Assembly: GCA_965214025.1 (NCBI GenBank)
Contig: CBDCAW010000002.1
Span: 16,224 to 80,223, forward strand
Direction: 5' to 3'
DNA: 64,000 nucleotides
Origin: Granulosicoccus sp965214025
Lineage (GTDB): Bacteria > Pseudomonadota > Gammaproteobacteria > Granulosicoccales > Granulosicoccaceae
Shown here: positions 8,189 to 16,663 of the stretch, in pieces
How the letters are laid out: each line of letters begins with the position of its first letter
Position numbering within the stretch: position 1 is the stretch's first letter
Made by a program: the position numbers and the translations under genes
The notes under the pieces: model-generated
What the model was told of the DNA's origin: nothing
Seen by the model: the letters and a program-made list of their open reading frames with translations, nothing else
Databases searched by the model: none

Positions 8189-9565
8189 ATGAACTTAAAT
8201 CACGAAAAAGAAGAAATACTGCGTTCCTGGGAAATGCTCGAGGAGGGATTCAATCCTGCGCAAGGACCCGTTTCACGCCAGCATGGATTCATGCACGACC
8301 CGCACAAGATCACTGAAGCGCCAGTCACACTGCCTGAAGGCTGGATTAAGATGTGGGAAAATCTTCCATTCTATTTTGCGAATAAATCAGTGCGTGAAAT
8401 AGCAGATAAAATTCTAGAGCCTATAGATGTAGAGGCGATGTATTCGGAAAACAGCTACTTTTCCTTCATGAAAAGTAAAGCTATTGTATTCTGTATCGCT
8501 CAAGCCTGGGTAGACTCAGAAAGAGAAATAGCCGAGAAAATGGAAGAACCTCCAGCCATGCCCGGCGTTATTCAAGATGCCATGATCGCTTTTAGTCGAA
8601 AATGCAAATCTCCTGATTATTGCGCCTTGGCAGATATGAGCTTGACAGCCTCACAGGTAGTTAACAAGGAAATAGATATTTCCAACTGCACATTCGACGA
8701 TTTTGAATTGATTTGCTCCGTCAACACGAGTGCAACACCGGAGGAAATTTCTGCAAACGACGAGGGCAGCGCAAAAATACGGGCCAACGCTGAAAATCGT
8801 TTCCACAACACACCAACGATGATGGAGTATCGTACTCACGACCTGGTGGGCATTGTTGCTGATGTGCAGAGCGCGATAGCGAAATATAAAAAACTTGAAA
8901 GCGAAAATCATTCAGATAGCGAAACGAGCGAACAGACTGGTCAAATAGATATCATACTGTCCAATCTCGCCCAGGCTTCAAGCACATTTGTCAGACTAAG
9001 AGAAGGGTTTGCGTTATTAACACGTCACACTGTTGACCCAGTCGTCTGGCATCGAGACATAGTCAAGTACACTTCCGGCTATGGTGGGCATTTAGGACTT
9101 TCTGGCCCACAAACGCCATGCGTCCATCTTATAGATGCTTTTTTCGGGCGTAAGAATTACAACTCAGAGCTAGGACAAACCACACTTGAAACCTTCAAGC
9201 AAATTCAATTCAACCACAGGGAATACATCAAAAGTGTAAGTGCGGGTCCGAATATTGGCGTCTTTGCCGCTGAACTTGCCGAACGATACCCGGGCCACCC
9301 TTTAGCGCCTGCATTCAACAAGTTGGTCGATTCCTATATAAATGGCTTTTTAGCTGTTCACAAAGGACGCGCTATCGAGTTTGCAGAGAAAGGTTTCGAT
9401 GGTGCCGGTCCACGCGAATTTACGGCCGAAACATCCTATGAATGGCCTGCAACGCACAATGTGACGGCAAAGCTAAAAGGGTTCTTTGACCAGGCTCGCA
9501 AGGAACGCGGCGAGTTAAAAGTCTCTGATAGCATTAAACTTGAAGACATTGACGAGCCTGCTTAG
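8189..9565 (+). CDS. Indoleamine 2,3-dioxygenase/PrnB-like haem enzyme (function unassigned)
   Basis: The 458-residue protein has no signal peptide or membrane helix. The N-terminal part (about 45-170) has the helical pattern of the IDO small domain: LPEGWIKMWENLP, then KAIVFCIAQAWV and a pro-rich EEPPAMPGVI. The C-terminal part (about 210-430) recalls the IDO/PrnB catalytic domain: VDPVVWHRDIVKYTSGY, the glycine-rich turn GGHLGLSGP (residues 299-307) before a helix ending in DAFFG, and a helix FLAVHKGRAIEFAEKGF whose H391 sits where the proximal haem ligand occurs. PrnB itself acts on a chlorinated tryptophan in pyrrolnitrin synthesis; other members are dioxygenases. Substrate here is unknown. 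AT-rich, next to IS relics and a LysR gene. The family call is made by eye. Confidence 0.62.
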   Translation: MNLNHEKEEILRSWEMLEEGFNPAQGPVSRQHGFMHDPHKITEAPVTLPEGWIKMWENLPFYFANKSVREIADKILEPIDVEAMYSENSYFSFMKSKAIVFCIAQAWVDSEREIAEKMEEPPAMPGVIQDAMIAFSRKCKSPDYCALADMSLTASQVVNKEIDISNCTFDDFELICSVNTSATPEEISANDEGSAKIRANAENRFHNTPTMMEYRTHDLVGIVADVQSAIAKYKKLESENHSDSETSEQTGQIDIILSNLAQASSTFVRLREGFALLTRHTVDPVVWHRDIVKYTSGYGGHLGLSGPQTPCVHLIDAFFGRKNYNSELGQTTLETFKQIQFNHREYIKSVSAGPNIGVFAAELAERYPGHPLAPAFNKLVDSYINGFLAVHKGRAIEFAEKGFDGAGPREFTAETSYEWPATHNVTAKLKGFFDQARKERGELKVSDSIKLEDIDEPA

Positions 9566-9573
9566 TCGAGCCC

Positions 9574-9726
9574 TCAGGCACCGGGCAAGACTACTCTGCA
9601 CCAGCAGTTCCCGACCAACTGAGCAGCTGCGGCCAGTTCAGCGGCCCGGTTCTGCTGGCAGCGCAACGCCCTCAGCTCGTGATAGCTGATCGTTAAATTT
9701 GGTGGTCTGGTTGAGGTGGCCGTCAT
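9574..9726 (-). CDS. Small ORF of 50 residues, unknown
   Basis: A minus-strand ORF reading MTATSTRPPNLTISYHELRA..., then an Ala-rich helix and a short hydrophobic end. It follows the 52-residue ORF and the monooxygenase remnant on the same strand. No family is recognised, and it may be decaying sequence. Confidence 0.25.
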   Translation of the reverse strand: MTATSTRPPNLTISYHELRALRCQQNRAAELAAAAQLVGNCWCRVVLPGA

Positions 9727-9757
9727 CGAGGGTGTCAGGAACTGCGGGTCTAGCGTT

Positions 9758-9916
9758 TTATCCGGAGCCCGGCGCATCGGCAATAACCAGGGTGTCGCTC
9801 AAGCTGAACTGGACGCTACCCTCGCGTCGACAATCCACTACCTCGTCGAATGGCTTGCGTATGATTCGATTCAGACCGTATGCGGTGAGGCAGGTGCGCA
9901 AGAGATCGACTTTCAT
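9758..9916 (-). CDS. Small ORF of 52 residues overlapping the monooxygenase remnant
   Basis: The frame starts MKVDLLRTCLTAYGLNRIIR and ends IADAPGSG before TAA. Its ATG overlaps the TGA of the broken monooxygenase gene by ATGA, the arrangement of coupled operon genes, which suggests it was once a real partner of that gene. No family is recognised. It could itself be a truncated remnant. Confidence 0.3.
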   Translation of the reverse strand: MKVDLLRTCLTAYGLNRIIRKPFDEVVDCRREGSVQFSLSDTLVIADAPGSG

Positions 9917-10170
9917 GCCATACAGGTACGGTCACCCAACAGCGAGAGCACGGCCTCGAAGCCTTCGAACTCCGGATGACCGAGGAAGAGATCTCCGTGG
10001 CTGCCCGCAACGCGGTGCGCGGCCCTGAAGGTTTCCGTGCGGGTCCAGTCCTCGAAATGCTGCCCGCTTTCCCATACGGTGTGCGATGCTTAGAGCGCGT
10101 GATCTTCGAAAACCGGCCCCTGCGTGGCAGGAGGGCATCCTGCTGAGACTTGTTGAAACGATGCACCTCC
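9913..10170 (-). pseudogene. Antibiotic-biosynthesis-monooxygenase (ABM/IsdG-like) pseudogene
   Basis: Reading the minus strand, the last 60 codons give SHTVWESGQHFEDWTRTETF, AAHRVAG and LGHPEFEGFEAVL, the hallmark second half of ABM-fold proteins related to haem-degrading monooxygenases. Upstream, the matching first half is scattered over other frames (VHRFNKSQQ, then AGAGFRRSRAL), with a stop codon interrupting FEDHAL and ASHTVW. Frameshifts and a large deletion make it nonfunctional. It lies between the haem-enzyme gene and the Bcr/CflA exporter. Confidence 0.7.
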
Positions 10171-11547
10171 CGGCATCAACAACTGACCGGCCCGCACGGG
10201 CATCGCAGCGTTGGCGTTACTATCGCACACGCCTCGAACCTGCACGACATTCCCATCGACACCCGAACCCGCTCACTCGCCACGCCCTCAGCTGACGCAT
10301 CCTCGCCCCACCCCGGCCTGCGCTTCGGTGCGTTCGTGGCCATGATGGCCTGCTTCATGGCACTGAACGGCCTGGCCATCGACTCGATGCTGCCGGCCTT
10401 GCCACGCATCGGTGCAGAGTTCGGTATCAGCGATGAAAACCAGCGCCAATGGGTGATCACCGCCTACCTGCTCGGCTTTGGCGGCGGGCAGATAATCTAT
10501 GGTCCCCTGTCCGATCGCTACGGACGCCGCCCGACTCTGCTGTTCGGTGCCGTGTTGTACGCGATCGCAAGCCTCGTCACAGCGGCAGCGAACAGCTTCG
10601 ATTTCATGTTGCTGACTCGCTTCGTGCAGGGTCTGGGTGCCGCCGGCACCCGCGTCGTCGTCGTGGCCATCGTACGTGACTGCTACTCGGGCCGACAGAT
10701 GGCACGCGTGATGTCGCTGACGCTGATCGTGTTCCTGACGGTACCGATCCTGGCACCCAGCCTGGGTCAGGCGTTGATGCTGGTCGTGTCGTGGCACTGG
10801 ATCTTTGTGCTGCTCGCCCTGTTCTCGGTAGGTCTGTTCGTATGGTCGTACCGGCGGCTGCCGGAAACCCTGGCACCGGCCGATCGCAACCCTTTGTCGC
10901 TCGCACAGGTCACCGGCTCGTTTCGCCTGGCACTGAGCAATCGCATCTCCGTGGGTTACACGCTGATGACAACGCTGCTGCTCGGCTCGCTGTTCGGTTT
11001 CGTCAATTCGGCGCAGCAGATCTTCACCGATGTATTCGACATCCCGACGCTGTTCACTTTGGTTTTCGCTCTGAACGCCGGCAGCATGGCGATCGCCTCG
11101 TTCTTCAATTCGCGTATCGTGGAACGCCTCGGCACCCGCCTGGTATCCCACACGGCGTTGCTCGGCTTCGGTGGCGTCTCGGCCGCGAGCCTGGTCACCT
11201 CGCTGGCGGGATACGAGACGCTGTGGACCTTCACCCTGTTCCAGAGCCTGCTGCTGTTCTGCTTCGGCCTGACCGTGCCGAACTTCGGCGCGATGGCGAT
11301 GGAGCCGGTCGGCCATATTGCCGGCGCAGCCTCCTCGGCCCAGGGCTTCATCACCACCCTCGGCGGTGCCTTGCTCGGCTTCGCCATCGGCCAGCAATAC
11401 GATGGCAGCACGGTACCGCTGATCACCGGCGGGCTGCTGGTCAGCGGGCTTGCGGTGGTGATCGTCATCGTCACGGAGGGGCGCCTGTTCCAGCCGCACC
11501 ACCCGGACGAATGCACAACCGAGGTAGACGCGCCTCCAGGTGCATGA
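10150..11547 (+). CDS. Bcr/CflA-family multidrug MFS transporter
   Basis: The 12-helix major facilitator has Bcr/CflA signatures: LAIDSMLPALPRIGAEFG in helix 1, the loop motif GPLSDRYGRRPTLL after helix 2, and RFVQGLGAAGTRVVVVAIVRD in helices 4-5. Members export drugs, dipeptides or sulfonamides by proton antiport. The start is uncertain: the first possible codon in this frame is TTG at 10150, giving about 60 unusual residues before helix 1, and no ATG occurs until helix 1 itself. The upstream sequence belongs to the monooxygenase remnant, so the native 5' end may have been altered by rearrangement. Confidence 0.88.
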   Translation: MLKRCTSRHQQLTGPHGHRSVGVTIAHASNLHDIPIDTRTRSLATPSADASSPHPGLRFGAFVAMMACFMALNGLAIDSMLPALPRIGAEFGISDENQRQWVITAYLLGFGGGQIIYGPLSDRYGRRPTLLFGAVLYAIASLVTAAANSFDFMLLTRFVQGLGAAGTRVVVVAIVRDCYSGRQMARVMSLTLIVFLTVPILAPSLGQALMLVVSWHWIFVLLALFSVGLFVWSYRRLPETLAPADRNPLSLAQVTGSFRLALSNRISVGYTLMTTLLLGSLFGFVNSAQQIFTDVFDIPTLFTLVFALNAGSMAIASFFNSRIVERLGTRLVSHTALLGFGGVSAASLVTSLAGYETLWTFTLFQSLLLFCFGLTVPNFGAMAMEPVGHIAGAASSAQGFITTLGGALLGFAIGQQYDGSTVPLITGGLLVSGLAVVIVIVTEGRLFQPHHPDECTTEVDAPPGA

Positions 11548-11664
11548 CGGGGACAACTCGGGTTACTCGATACGAGTACCTGCGTAAAATTCCGGATTCC
11601 CTGTAAAACGGGCCTGCCCGGCTCCATGCCTTCACGCTATCGAGAAAATAAAGGAGGCTCATTC

Positions 11665-11754
11665 ATGTTCAGGCACATCGGAGTTCTTGTCGATCTCGCA
11701 CACACCGACGATCTCGAAAAGGCGCTGGCAACAGCTGCCGATCTGGGGACATAA
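11665..11754 (+). pseudogene. Universal stress protein (UspA) N-terminal stump
   Basis: A 29-codon ORF begins MFRHIGVLVDLAHTDDLEKA and ends LGT-stop. This is the first strand and helix of a UspA-domain protein (MFKHILVPVDL-type start, LEKALxxAADLA helix), followed by a stop codon where about 120 more residues are expected. A strong AAGGAGG (11651-11657) sits in front, so it was recently a normal gene or is still translated as a micropeptide. Confidence 0.6.
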
Positions 11755-11798
11755 AGGCTTTCGCCGGGCCGCGGTCGGCGGCTGACGATCGCGATGCA

Positions 11799-14700
11799 TC
11801 AACCACCTGGCGGCGGCGCCAGCACCTCACGCGTGCCGTTGCCTGTGACCGTGCTCACCACGCCTGCATTTTCCATGTCCTCGATCATGCGGGCGGCCCG
11901 GTTATAGCCGATCTTCAGCCGCCGTTGCACGTACGAAATCGATGCCTTGCGCGATTCGAGCACGACGGCCACGGCCTGATCGTACAGCGCATCGGTTTCA
12001 GCATCGCTCTCTTCACCCGAGCCGGATAGCCCCGGTATCGATGCGGTTGATTCGTGCAGTATCTCTTCGATGTAATTCGGCGGACCGGTCTGCTTGATAT
12101 GCGAAACCACATTGTGCACCTCGTGATCATCGACGAACGCACCATGCACCCGCACCGGCACGCCGGTACCTGGTGGCAGGTACAGCATATCGCCGTGGCC
12201 CAGCAGGGACTCGGCGCCACCCTGGTCGATGATGGTGCGTGAATCGACTTTCTGCGATACCTGAAAGGCGATGCGTGATGGCACATTGGCCTTGATCAGC
12301 CCGGTGATCACATCCACCGAGGGACGCTGAGTGGCGAGTATCAGGTGAATGCCGGCGGCACGAGCTTTCTGGGCGATACGCGTGATCAACTCCTCGGCCT
12401 TCTTGCCGACCTGCATCATCATGTCGGCGAACTCGTCGACCACCACGACGATCATCGGCATGGGCTCGAGCACCGGTGGCGGCCCGGTCGGATCGAGCGA
12501 CAGCTCGGCCTGCCACAACGGGTCGGTGAGCGGGATACCATTGGTCTTCGCATCGTTGACCTTCTTGTTGTACCCGGCAAGGTTGCGCACCTTGAGCGCT
12601 GCCATGATCGTATAGCGCCGTTCCATCTCTCCGACGCACCAGCGCAACGCATTGGCCGCCTCACCCATGTCGGTGACCACCGGCGACAGCAGATGCGGAA
12701 TGTCGTCGTAGACGTTCAGTTCGAGCATCTTCGGATCTATCAGAATCAAGCGAACGTCTTTTGCCGTGGCTTTGTACAACAGGCTGATCAGCATCGCGTT
12801 GACGGCTACCGACTTGCCCGAACCGGTGGTACCCGCCACCAGCAGGTGCGGCATGCGCGCCAGGTCCGCGGTCACCGCGTTACCGCTGATATCCTTGCCC
12901 AGCGCCAGCGTCAGCGGCGACTTCTGCCGGGCGTAGGCTTCCGACAGCAACATCTCGCTCAGCTGCACGATTTCGCGATGATCGTTCGGCACCTCGATGC
13001 CGATGGTGGACTTGCCGGGAATCACTTCGACCACCCGCACGCTCGGCAGCGACATCGAGCGTGCGATATCCTGCGCCAGGCCTGTAATACGACTGGCCTT
13101 GATGCCCGGTGCCGGTTGCATCTCGAAACTGGTGATGACCGGCCCCGGATGCACCGCGACCACCTCCACCTCGATGCGGAACTCGGCCAGCTTCTCCTCG
13201 AGCAGGCGCGACAGAGCTTCAAGCTCGTCGCGGGAGAAACCCGCACGTTGCGGCTCGGGTGCGTCCAGTAACGATAGCGGGGGCAGATCGGAGTCGGGAA
13301 CGTCCAGAAAAAGCTTGGCCTGAGCCTGCTCGGGCGCACGGGGCTTGATCTTCGGTGCACTGCCGGTACCTGCCTCTTCGGCGGCAACCGGGGCCGGTGC
13401 AGCGGCGGGTATCCGGTTCTGGTGACCCGACGCGATGCGCCCCGCGTTTTCGCTAGAGCCTGAGCCTGTACCCGAATCCGAACCTGAGCTCGCCCCCGAA
13501 CCGGACATCGGGCCTTCCTCCAATGACGACGGCGGCGGTAACATCGACGCCGCAGCAAGCGGATCGAAGTCACTGGAGATCGGCTCCGCCCGATCGGCTC
13601 GCTGGGCGATCTTCAATGCCCGCGCCGCCTTCAGGACGGCCCGGTTGCCAGGCTCACGATCTGCCTCACTACTGCTATCGAGCGTCATCGATCGATCAAG
13701 TGCATCGGCCATGGCGTCGAATCGCTCGCTGGATCCGCCCGCACCCGCCCCTCCGGCGTTCGACCCGATTACCTTCGGCCCTCCCTTGCTCGACCCGCCC
13801 ACGCGATTGCCCAGCGGAATCGTGCCATCGCCGTCGACCACTGGCCCCGTTTCCCGGGGTCTGGGCTCATGAGGTTCATCGGCCGATGTGGAACCACCCT
13901 TTCGCGCCGTATTGCGCGCCAGATCCAGTGCTGCCGCAAGGCCTACTTTCGGCTTTCCACCCGGCAGATCGTCTGGAAACGCGTCGAGCAACGGATCGGC
14001 CTCGTCACCACGGTTACGTGAACCGAGCCAGCGTGCCGCACTCTTGCGTGCGCCGTCGATACGGGATGACCTTCCCGAAGTCTCGATGGAGTCGTTAGCG
14101 GTAGAAGACTTCCGCATCCTGCCGTTCCCGGCATTCTGGCCGCCCTGACCATTCTTGCCAGCATCGACGGATGCCTCGCCCTGATCAGTCTGCGCACTCG
14201 ATCCGCTGCCCGCAGCGTCATCGACGGCTCGAAGGGCTCTGACGGCCTTGACAGCTTTGACGGCCTTGCTCGACTTACCCGACTTGCCCGATTGGGTGGA
14301 TTCGACTGGCAGCTGTGCCGGGAAGCCTATACGCGGATTGCTGTCACGATCATCATCGAACGCCTGATCCGACTCATCGACGTATAGCTCGCGCCGACGC
14401 AGCTCTCGTTCACGCCGGGCATCCGCCGTCGCCGAATACTGATCCGTCAGCCATTCCACCGTGCGCAACACACCACCGCCCAGCCACTCGATGAGCTGAA
14501 TCCAGGAGGTGCCGAAGGCGAGCGTGAGCGAGCAGAAGAACAGTCCGAGCAACAACAGCGTGGTGCCCAGGGGGTGCAGGAAGGCCACCAGACGCCAGGC
14601 CGTGATGGTACCGAGAATACCGCCACCGAACGTGCCCTCCGGCAACGCACCGCCGGATACGCCGACGTGAAGATCCGCCAGCCCGCTTGCCGTCAGGAAC

Positions 14701-15413
14701 ATCAGGGCGACCCCGATGAGGCGGATGAAGACGAACGGCCGATAGGCGGGCACCCTCTGACGTGCACTTCGAAACAAGGCCCAACCACTACAGGCCAGCA
14801 GCAGCGGCACCAGATAGGCCATGAAGCCGAACAGGTACAGCGCCACGTCGGCGAACCAGGCGCCCGCCCAGCCGACACGGTTGTGCACCGACTCGCTGGA
14901 GCCGGTATGCGACCAACCCGGATCGCTCTGCTCGAAGGTGACCAGTGCAAGCAGCGCGATCAGAGCGGCAAACAGGGCCACGATGCCGCACACTTCGCGC
15001 AACAGGCGCCCCATGGTCTGCGCCGCCTGCCGATGCTCGGCATTTGCAGCGCGACCCTCTGCCATCACACGCAGACGCGCCGCCTCCGCGCGCGTGCCCT
15101 TCCCGGCCTCAGAGCCTTGAGCCCCGGCGTTCGATGCCTTGCCACCGCGCCTGTTCGCGGCCTTGCCAGCCGGCCTGGCAGCGGGTTTGGCGGTGGTTCT
15201 GGCAGTTGGCTTGGCAGCGGCCCTGCCAGTGGTCTTGCCAGTGGTCTTGCTCGCACCTCTGCTCACCTTGCTGACTCCCTTGCCCGCGACCGCAGCATTG
15301 CCGATCGCCCTGCCGCCGCGAGCCCCCTTGCGTGACGCGCCAACCGCGGCACTTCCGCCGGCGCCCCTCTTGCTTCGTACGCTGTTTGCAGCCTTCTGCT
15401 TTGCTTGAACCAA
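11799..15413 (-). CDS. ftsK: DNA translocase FtsK
   Basis: This septum-located ATPase pumps chromosomal DNA toward dif during division and activates XerCD. Residues 1-135 are a Lys/Ala/Gly/Arg-rich extension, followed by four membrane helices (about 141-310), a long low-complexity linker (about 340-740), the RecA-like motor with Walker A GTTGSGKS (861-868) and Walker B LILIDPKML, and a C-terminal winged-helix gamma domain that reads KOPS sites. At 1204 residues it is close to the E. coli protein, but the basic N-terminal extension is unusual and contains short KTTGK/AKP-type repeats. Divergent from trxB, as in other gammaproteobacteria; lolA, normally next downstream, is missing. Confidence 0.96.
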   Translation of the reverse strand: MVQAKQKAANSVRSKRGAGGSAAVGASRKGARGGRAIGNAAVAGKGVSKVSRGASKTTGKTTGRAAAKPTARTTAKPAARPAGKAANRRGGKASNAGAQGSEAGKGTRAEAARLRVMAEGRAANAEHRQAAQTMGRLLREVCGIVALFAALIALLALVTFEQSDPGWSHTGSSESVHNRVGWAGAWFADVALYLFGFMAYLVPLLLACSGWALFRSARQRVPAYRPFVFIRLIGVALMFLTASGLADLHVGVSGGALPEGTFGGGILGTITAWRLVAFLHPLGTTLLLLGLFFCSLTLAFGTSWIQLIEWLGGGVLRTVEWLTDQYSATADARRERELRRRELYVDESDQAFDDDRDSNPRIGFPAQLPVESTQSGKSGKSSKAVKAVKAVRALRAVDDAAGSGSSAQTDQGEASVDAGKNGQGGQNAGNGRMRKSSTANDSIETSGRSSRIDGARKSAARWLGSRNRGDEADPLLDAFPDDLPGGKPKVGLAAALDLARNTARKGGSTSADEPHEPRPRETGPVVDGDGTIPLGNRVGGSSKGGPKVIGSNAGGAGAGGSSERFDAMADALDRSMTLDSSSEADREPGNRAVLKAARALKIAQRADRAEPISSDFDPLAAASMLPPPSSLEEGPMSGSGASSGSDSGTGSGSSENAGRIASGHQNRIPAAAPAPVAAEEAGTGSAPKIKPRAPEQAQAKLFLDVPDSDLPPLSLLDAPEPQRAGFSRDELEALSRLLEEKLAEFRIEVEVVAVHPGPVITSFEMQPAPGIKASRITGLAQDIARSMSLPSVRVVEVIPGKSTIGIEVPNDHREIVQLSEMLLSEAYARQKSPLTLALGKDISGNAVTADLARMPHLLVAGTTGSGKSVAVNAMLISLLYKATAKDVRLILIDPKMLELNVYDDIPHLLSPVVTDMGEAANALRWCVGEMERRYTIMAALKVRNLAGYNKKVNDAKTNGIPLTDPLWQAELSLDPTGPPPVLEPMPMIVVVVDEFADMMMQVGKKAEELITRIAQKARAAGIHLILATQRPSVDVITGLIKANVPSRIAFQVSQKVDSRTIIDQGGAESLLGHGDMLYLPPGTGVPVRVHGAFVDDHEVHNVVSHIKQTGPPNYIEEILHESTASIPGLSGSGEESDAETDALYDQAVAVVLESRKASISYVQRRLKIGYNRAARMIEDMENAGVVSTVTGNGTREVLAPPPGG

Positions 15414-15561
15414 TGAAGTGTCTGCAGTGAAAGTGGGGTTGGTGTCGATTATCCGGCGCTGAGCTCACCCGGCACAGAAAAGTGTAGCAGAGGATTCGAG
15501 ACGCACCAGCTGCCTTCTGTGTAGTATCCGGGGCTGATTTTCGACCCACGAAGTACACTCG

Positions 15562-16560
15562 ATGAACGAAACCATGCACGCCCGGCTGCTGATCCTCGGC
15601 TCCGGCCCGGCCGGCTACACCGCCGCGGTCTATGCCGCACGGGCGAACCTCGCCCCTGTGGTCATCACCGGCGTGGAGCCGGGTGGTCAGCTCACCACCA
15701 CTACGGATGTGGACAACTGGCCGGCGGATGTCGACGGCGTTCAGGGCCCCGAACTCATGGAGCGGTTTCGGGCTCATGCGCAGCGATTCGATACCACCGT
15801 GATCCAGGACCATATCAGCCGAGTCGACTTCAACCGCAAGCCGTTCGAGCTGACAGGCAACGCTGTACGCTACACCGCCGATGCCGTGATCATCTGCACC
15901 GGTGCCAGCGCGAAATACCTCGGCCTGCCTTCGGAAACCGCTTTCAAGGGCCGTGGCGTATCGGCCTGTGCCACCTGCGACGGGTTCTTCTACCGTAACC
16001 AGGAGGTCGCGGTGATCGGTGGTGGCAACACCGCGGTCGAAGAAGCCCTCTACCTGTCCAACATTGCGTCGAAAGTTACCCTGGTACATCGACGCGACAG
16101 CCTGCGCGCCGAGAAGATCCTGCAAGACAAGCTCTTCAAGCGAGAGGCCGAAGGCAAGGTACGCCTGTTGTGGAACCACACACTCGACGAGGTGCTCGGC
16201 GATGCCACCGGCGTCACCGGCATGCGAGTACGTGCCACCGAAGCTGCAGGCAATGATGCGACCCACGACACGGCCGGCTCGCCACCCACTGAGACCATCG
16301 ACCTGGCCGGTGTCTTCATCGCCATCGGCCACCAGCCCAACACCGCGTTGTTCCTCGATCAACTCGACAGCAGCAATGGCTACCTGAGCGTTCAAAGCGG
16401 CACCGCAGGCAACGCCACGGCTACCAGCATTCCCGGGGTATTCGCCGCTGGTGACGTCATGGACCATGTGTATCGCCAGGCCATCACCTCTTCAGGCTCC
16501 GGCTGCATGGCTGCGCTGGATGCTGAGCGCTATCTGGATGATCTTGCCAGGAAAGAGTGA
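15562..16560 (+). CDS. trxB: Thioredoxin-disulfide reductase
   Basis: A 332-residue NADPH-flavin oxidoreductase that keeps thioredoxin reduced in the cytoplasm. It shows the FAD-binding GSGPAGYTAAVYAARA (residues 13-28), redox pair CATC (C136/C139), the NADPH-binding GGGNTAVEEA and the C-terminal FAD motif GVFAAGDVMD. A short insertion near residues 230-245 (NDATHDTAGSPP) enlarges the NADPH-domain hairpin relative to the usual protein. It is divergent from ftsK with 148 bp between starts and precedes the FemAB-like gene by about 100 bp. Confidence 0.96.
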   Translation: MNETMHARLLILGSGPAGYTAAVYAARANLAPVVITGVEPGGQLTTTTDVDNWPADVDGVQGPELMERFRAHAQRFDTTVIQDHISRVDFNRKPFELTGNAVRYTADAVIICTGASAKYLGLPSETAFKGRGVSACATCDGFFYRNQEVAVIGGGNTAVEEALYLSNIASKVTLVHRRDSLRAEKILQDKLFKREAEGKVRLLWNHTLDEVLGDATGVTGMRVRATEAAGNDATHDTAGSPPTETIDLAGVFIAIGHQPNTALFLDQLDSSNGYLSVQSGTAGNATATSIPGVFAAGDVMDHVYRQAITSSGSGCMAALDAERYLDDLARKE

Positions 16561-16663
16561 GAGAATAGCGCGGCGCCGACGCTGCAGACGCCCCGCACCC
16601 GAGCCGCTCAGTCACCGCACCTGCGTTGCAATCACCCTGTCAATCGACGTCGTATAGTGGCTG

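Noticed and set aside
10288..11556. A 422-codon minus-strand frame opposite the Bcr/CflA exporter
   Set aside because: Extremely Gln/Arg/His-rich, no hydrophobic core; shadow of a transporter gene.
12345..13271. A 308-codon plus-strand frame inside ftsK
   Set aside because: Lies over the FtsK motor domain, which is certain; the frame is His/Arg-rich with no recognisable fold.
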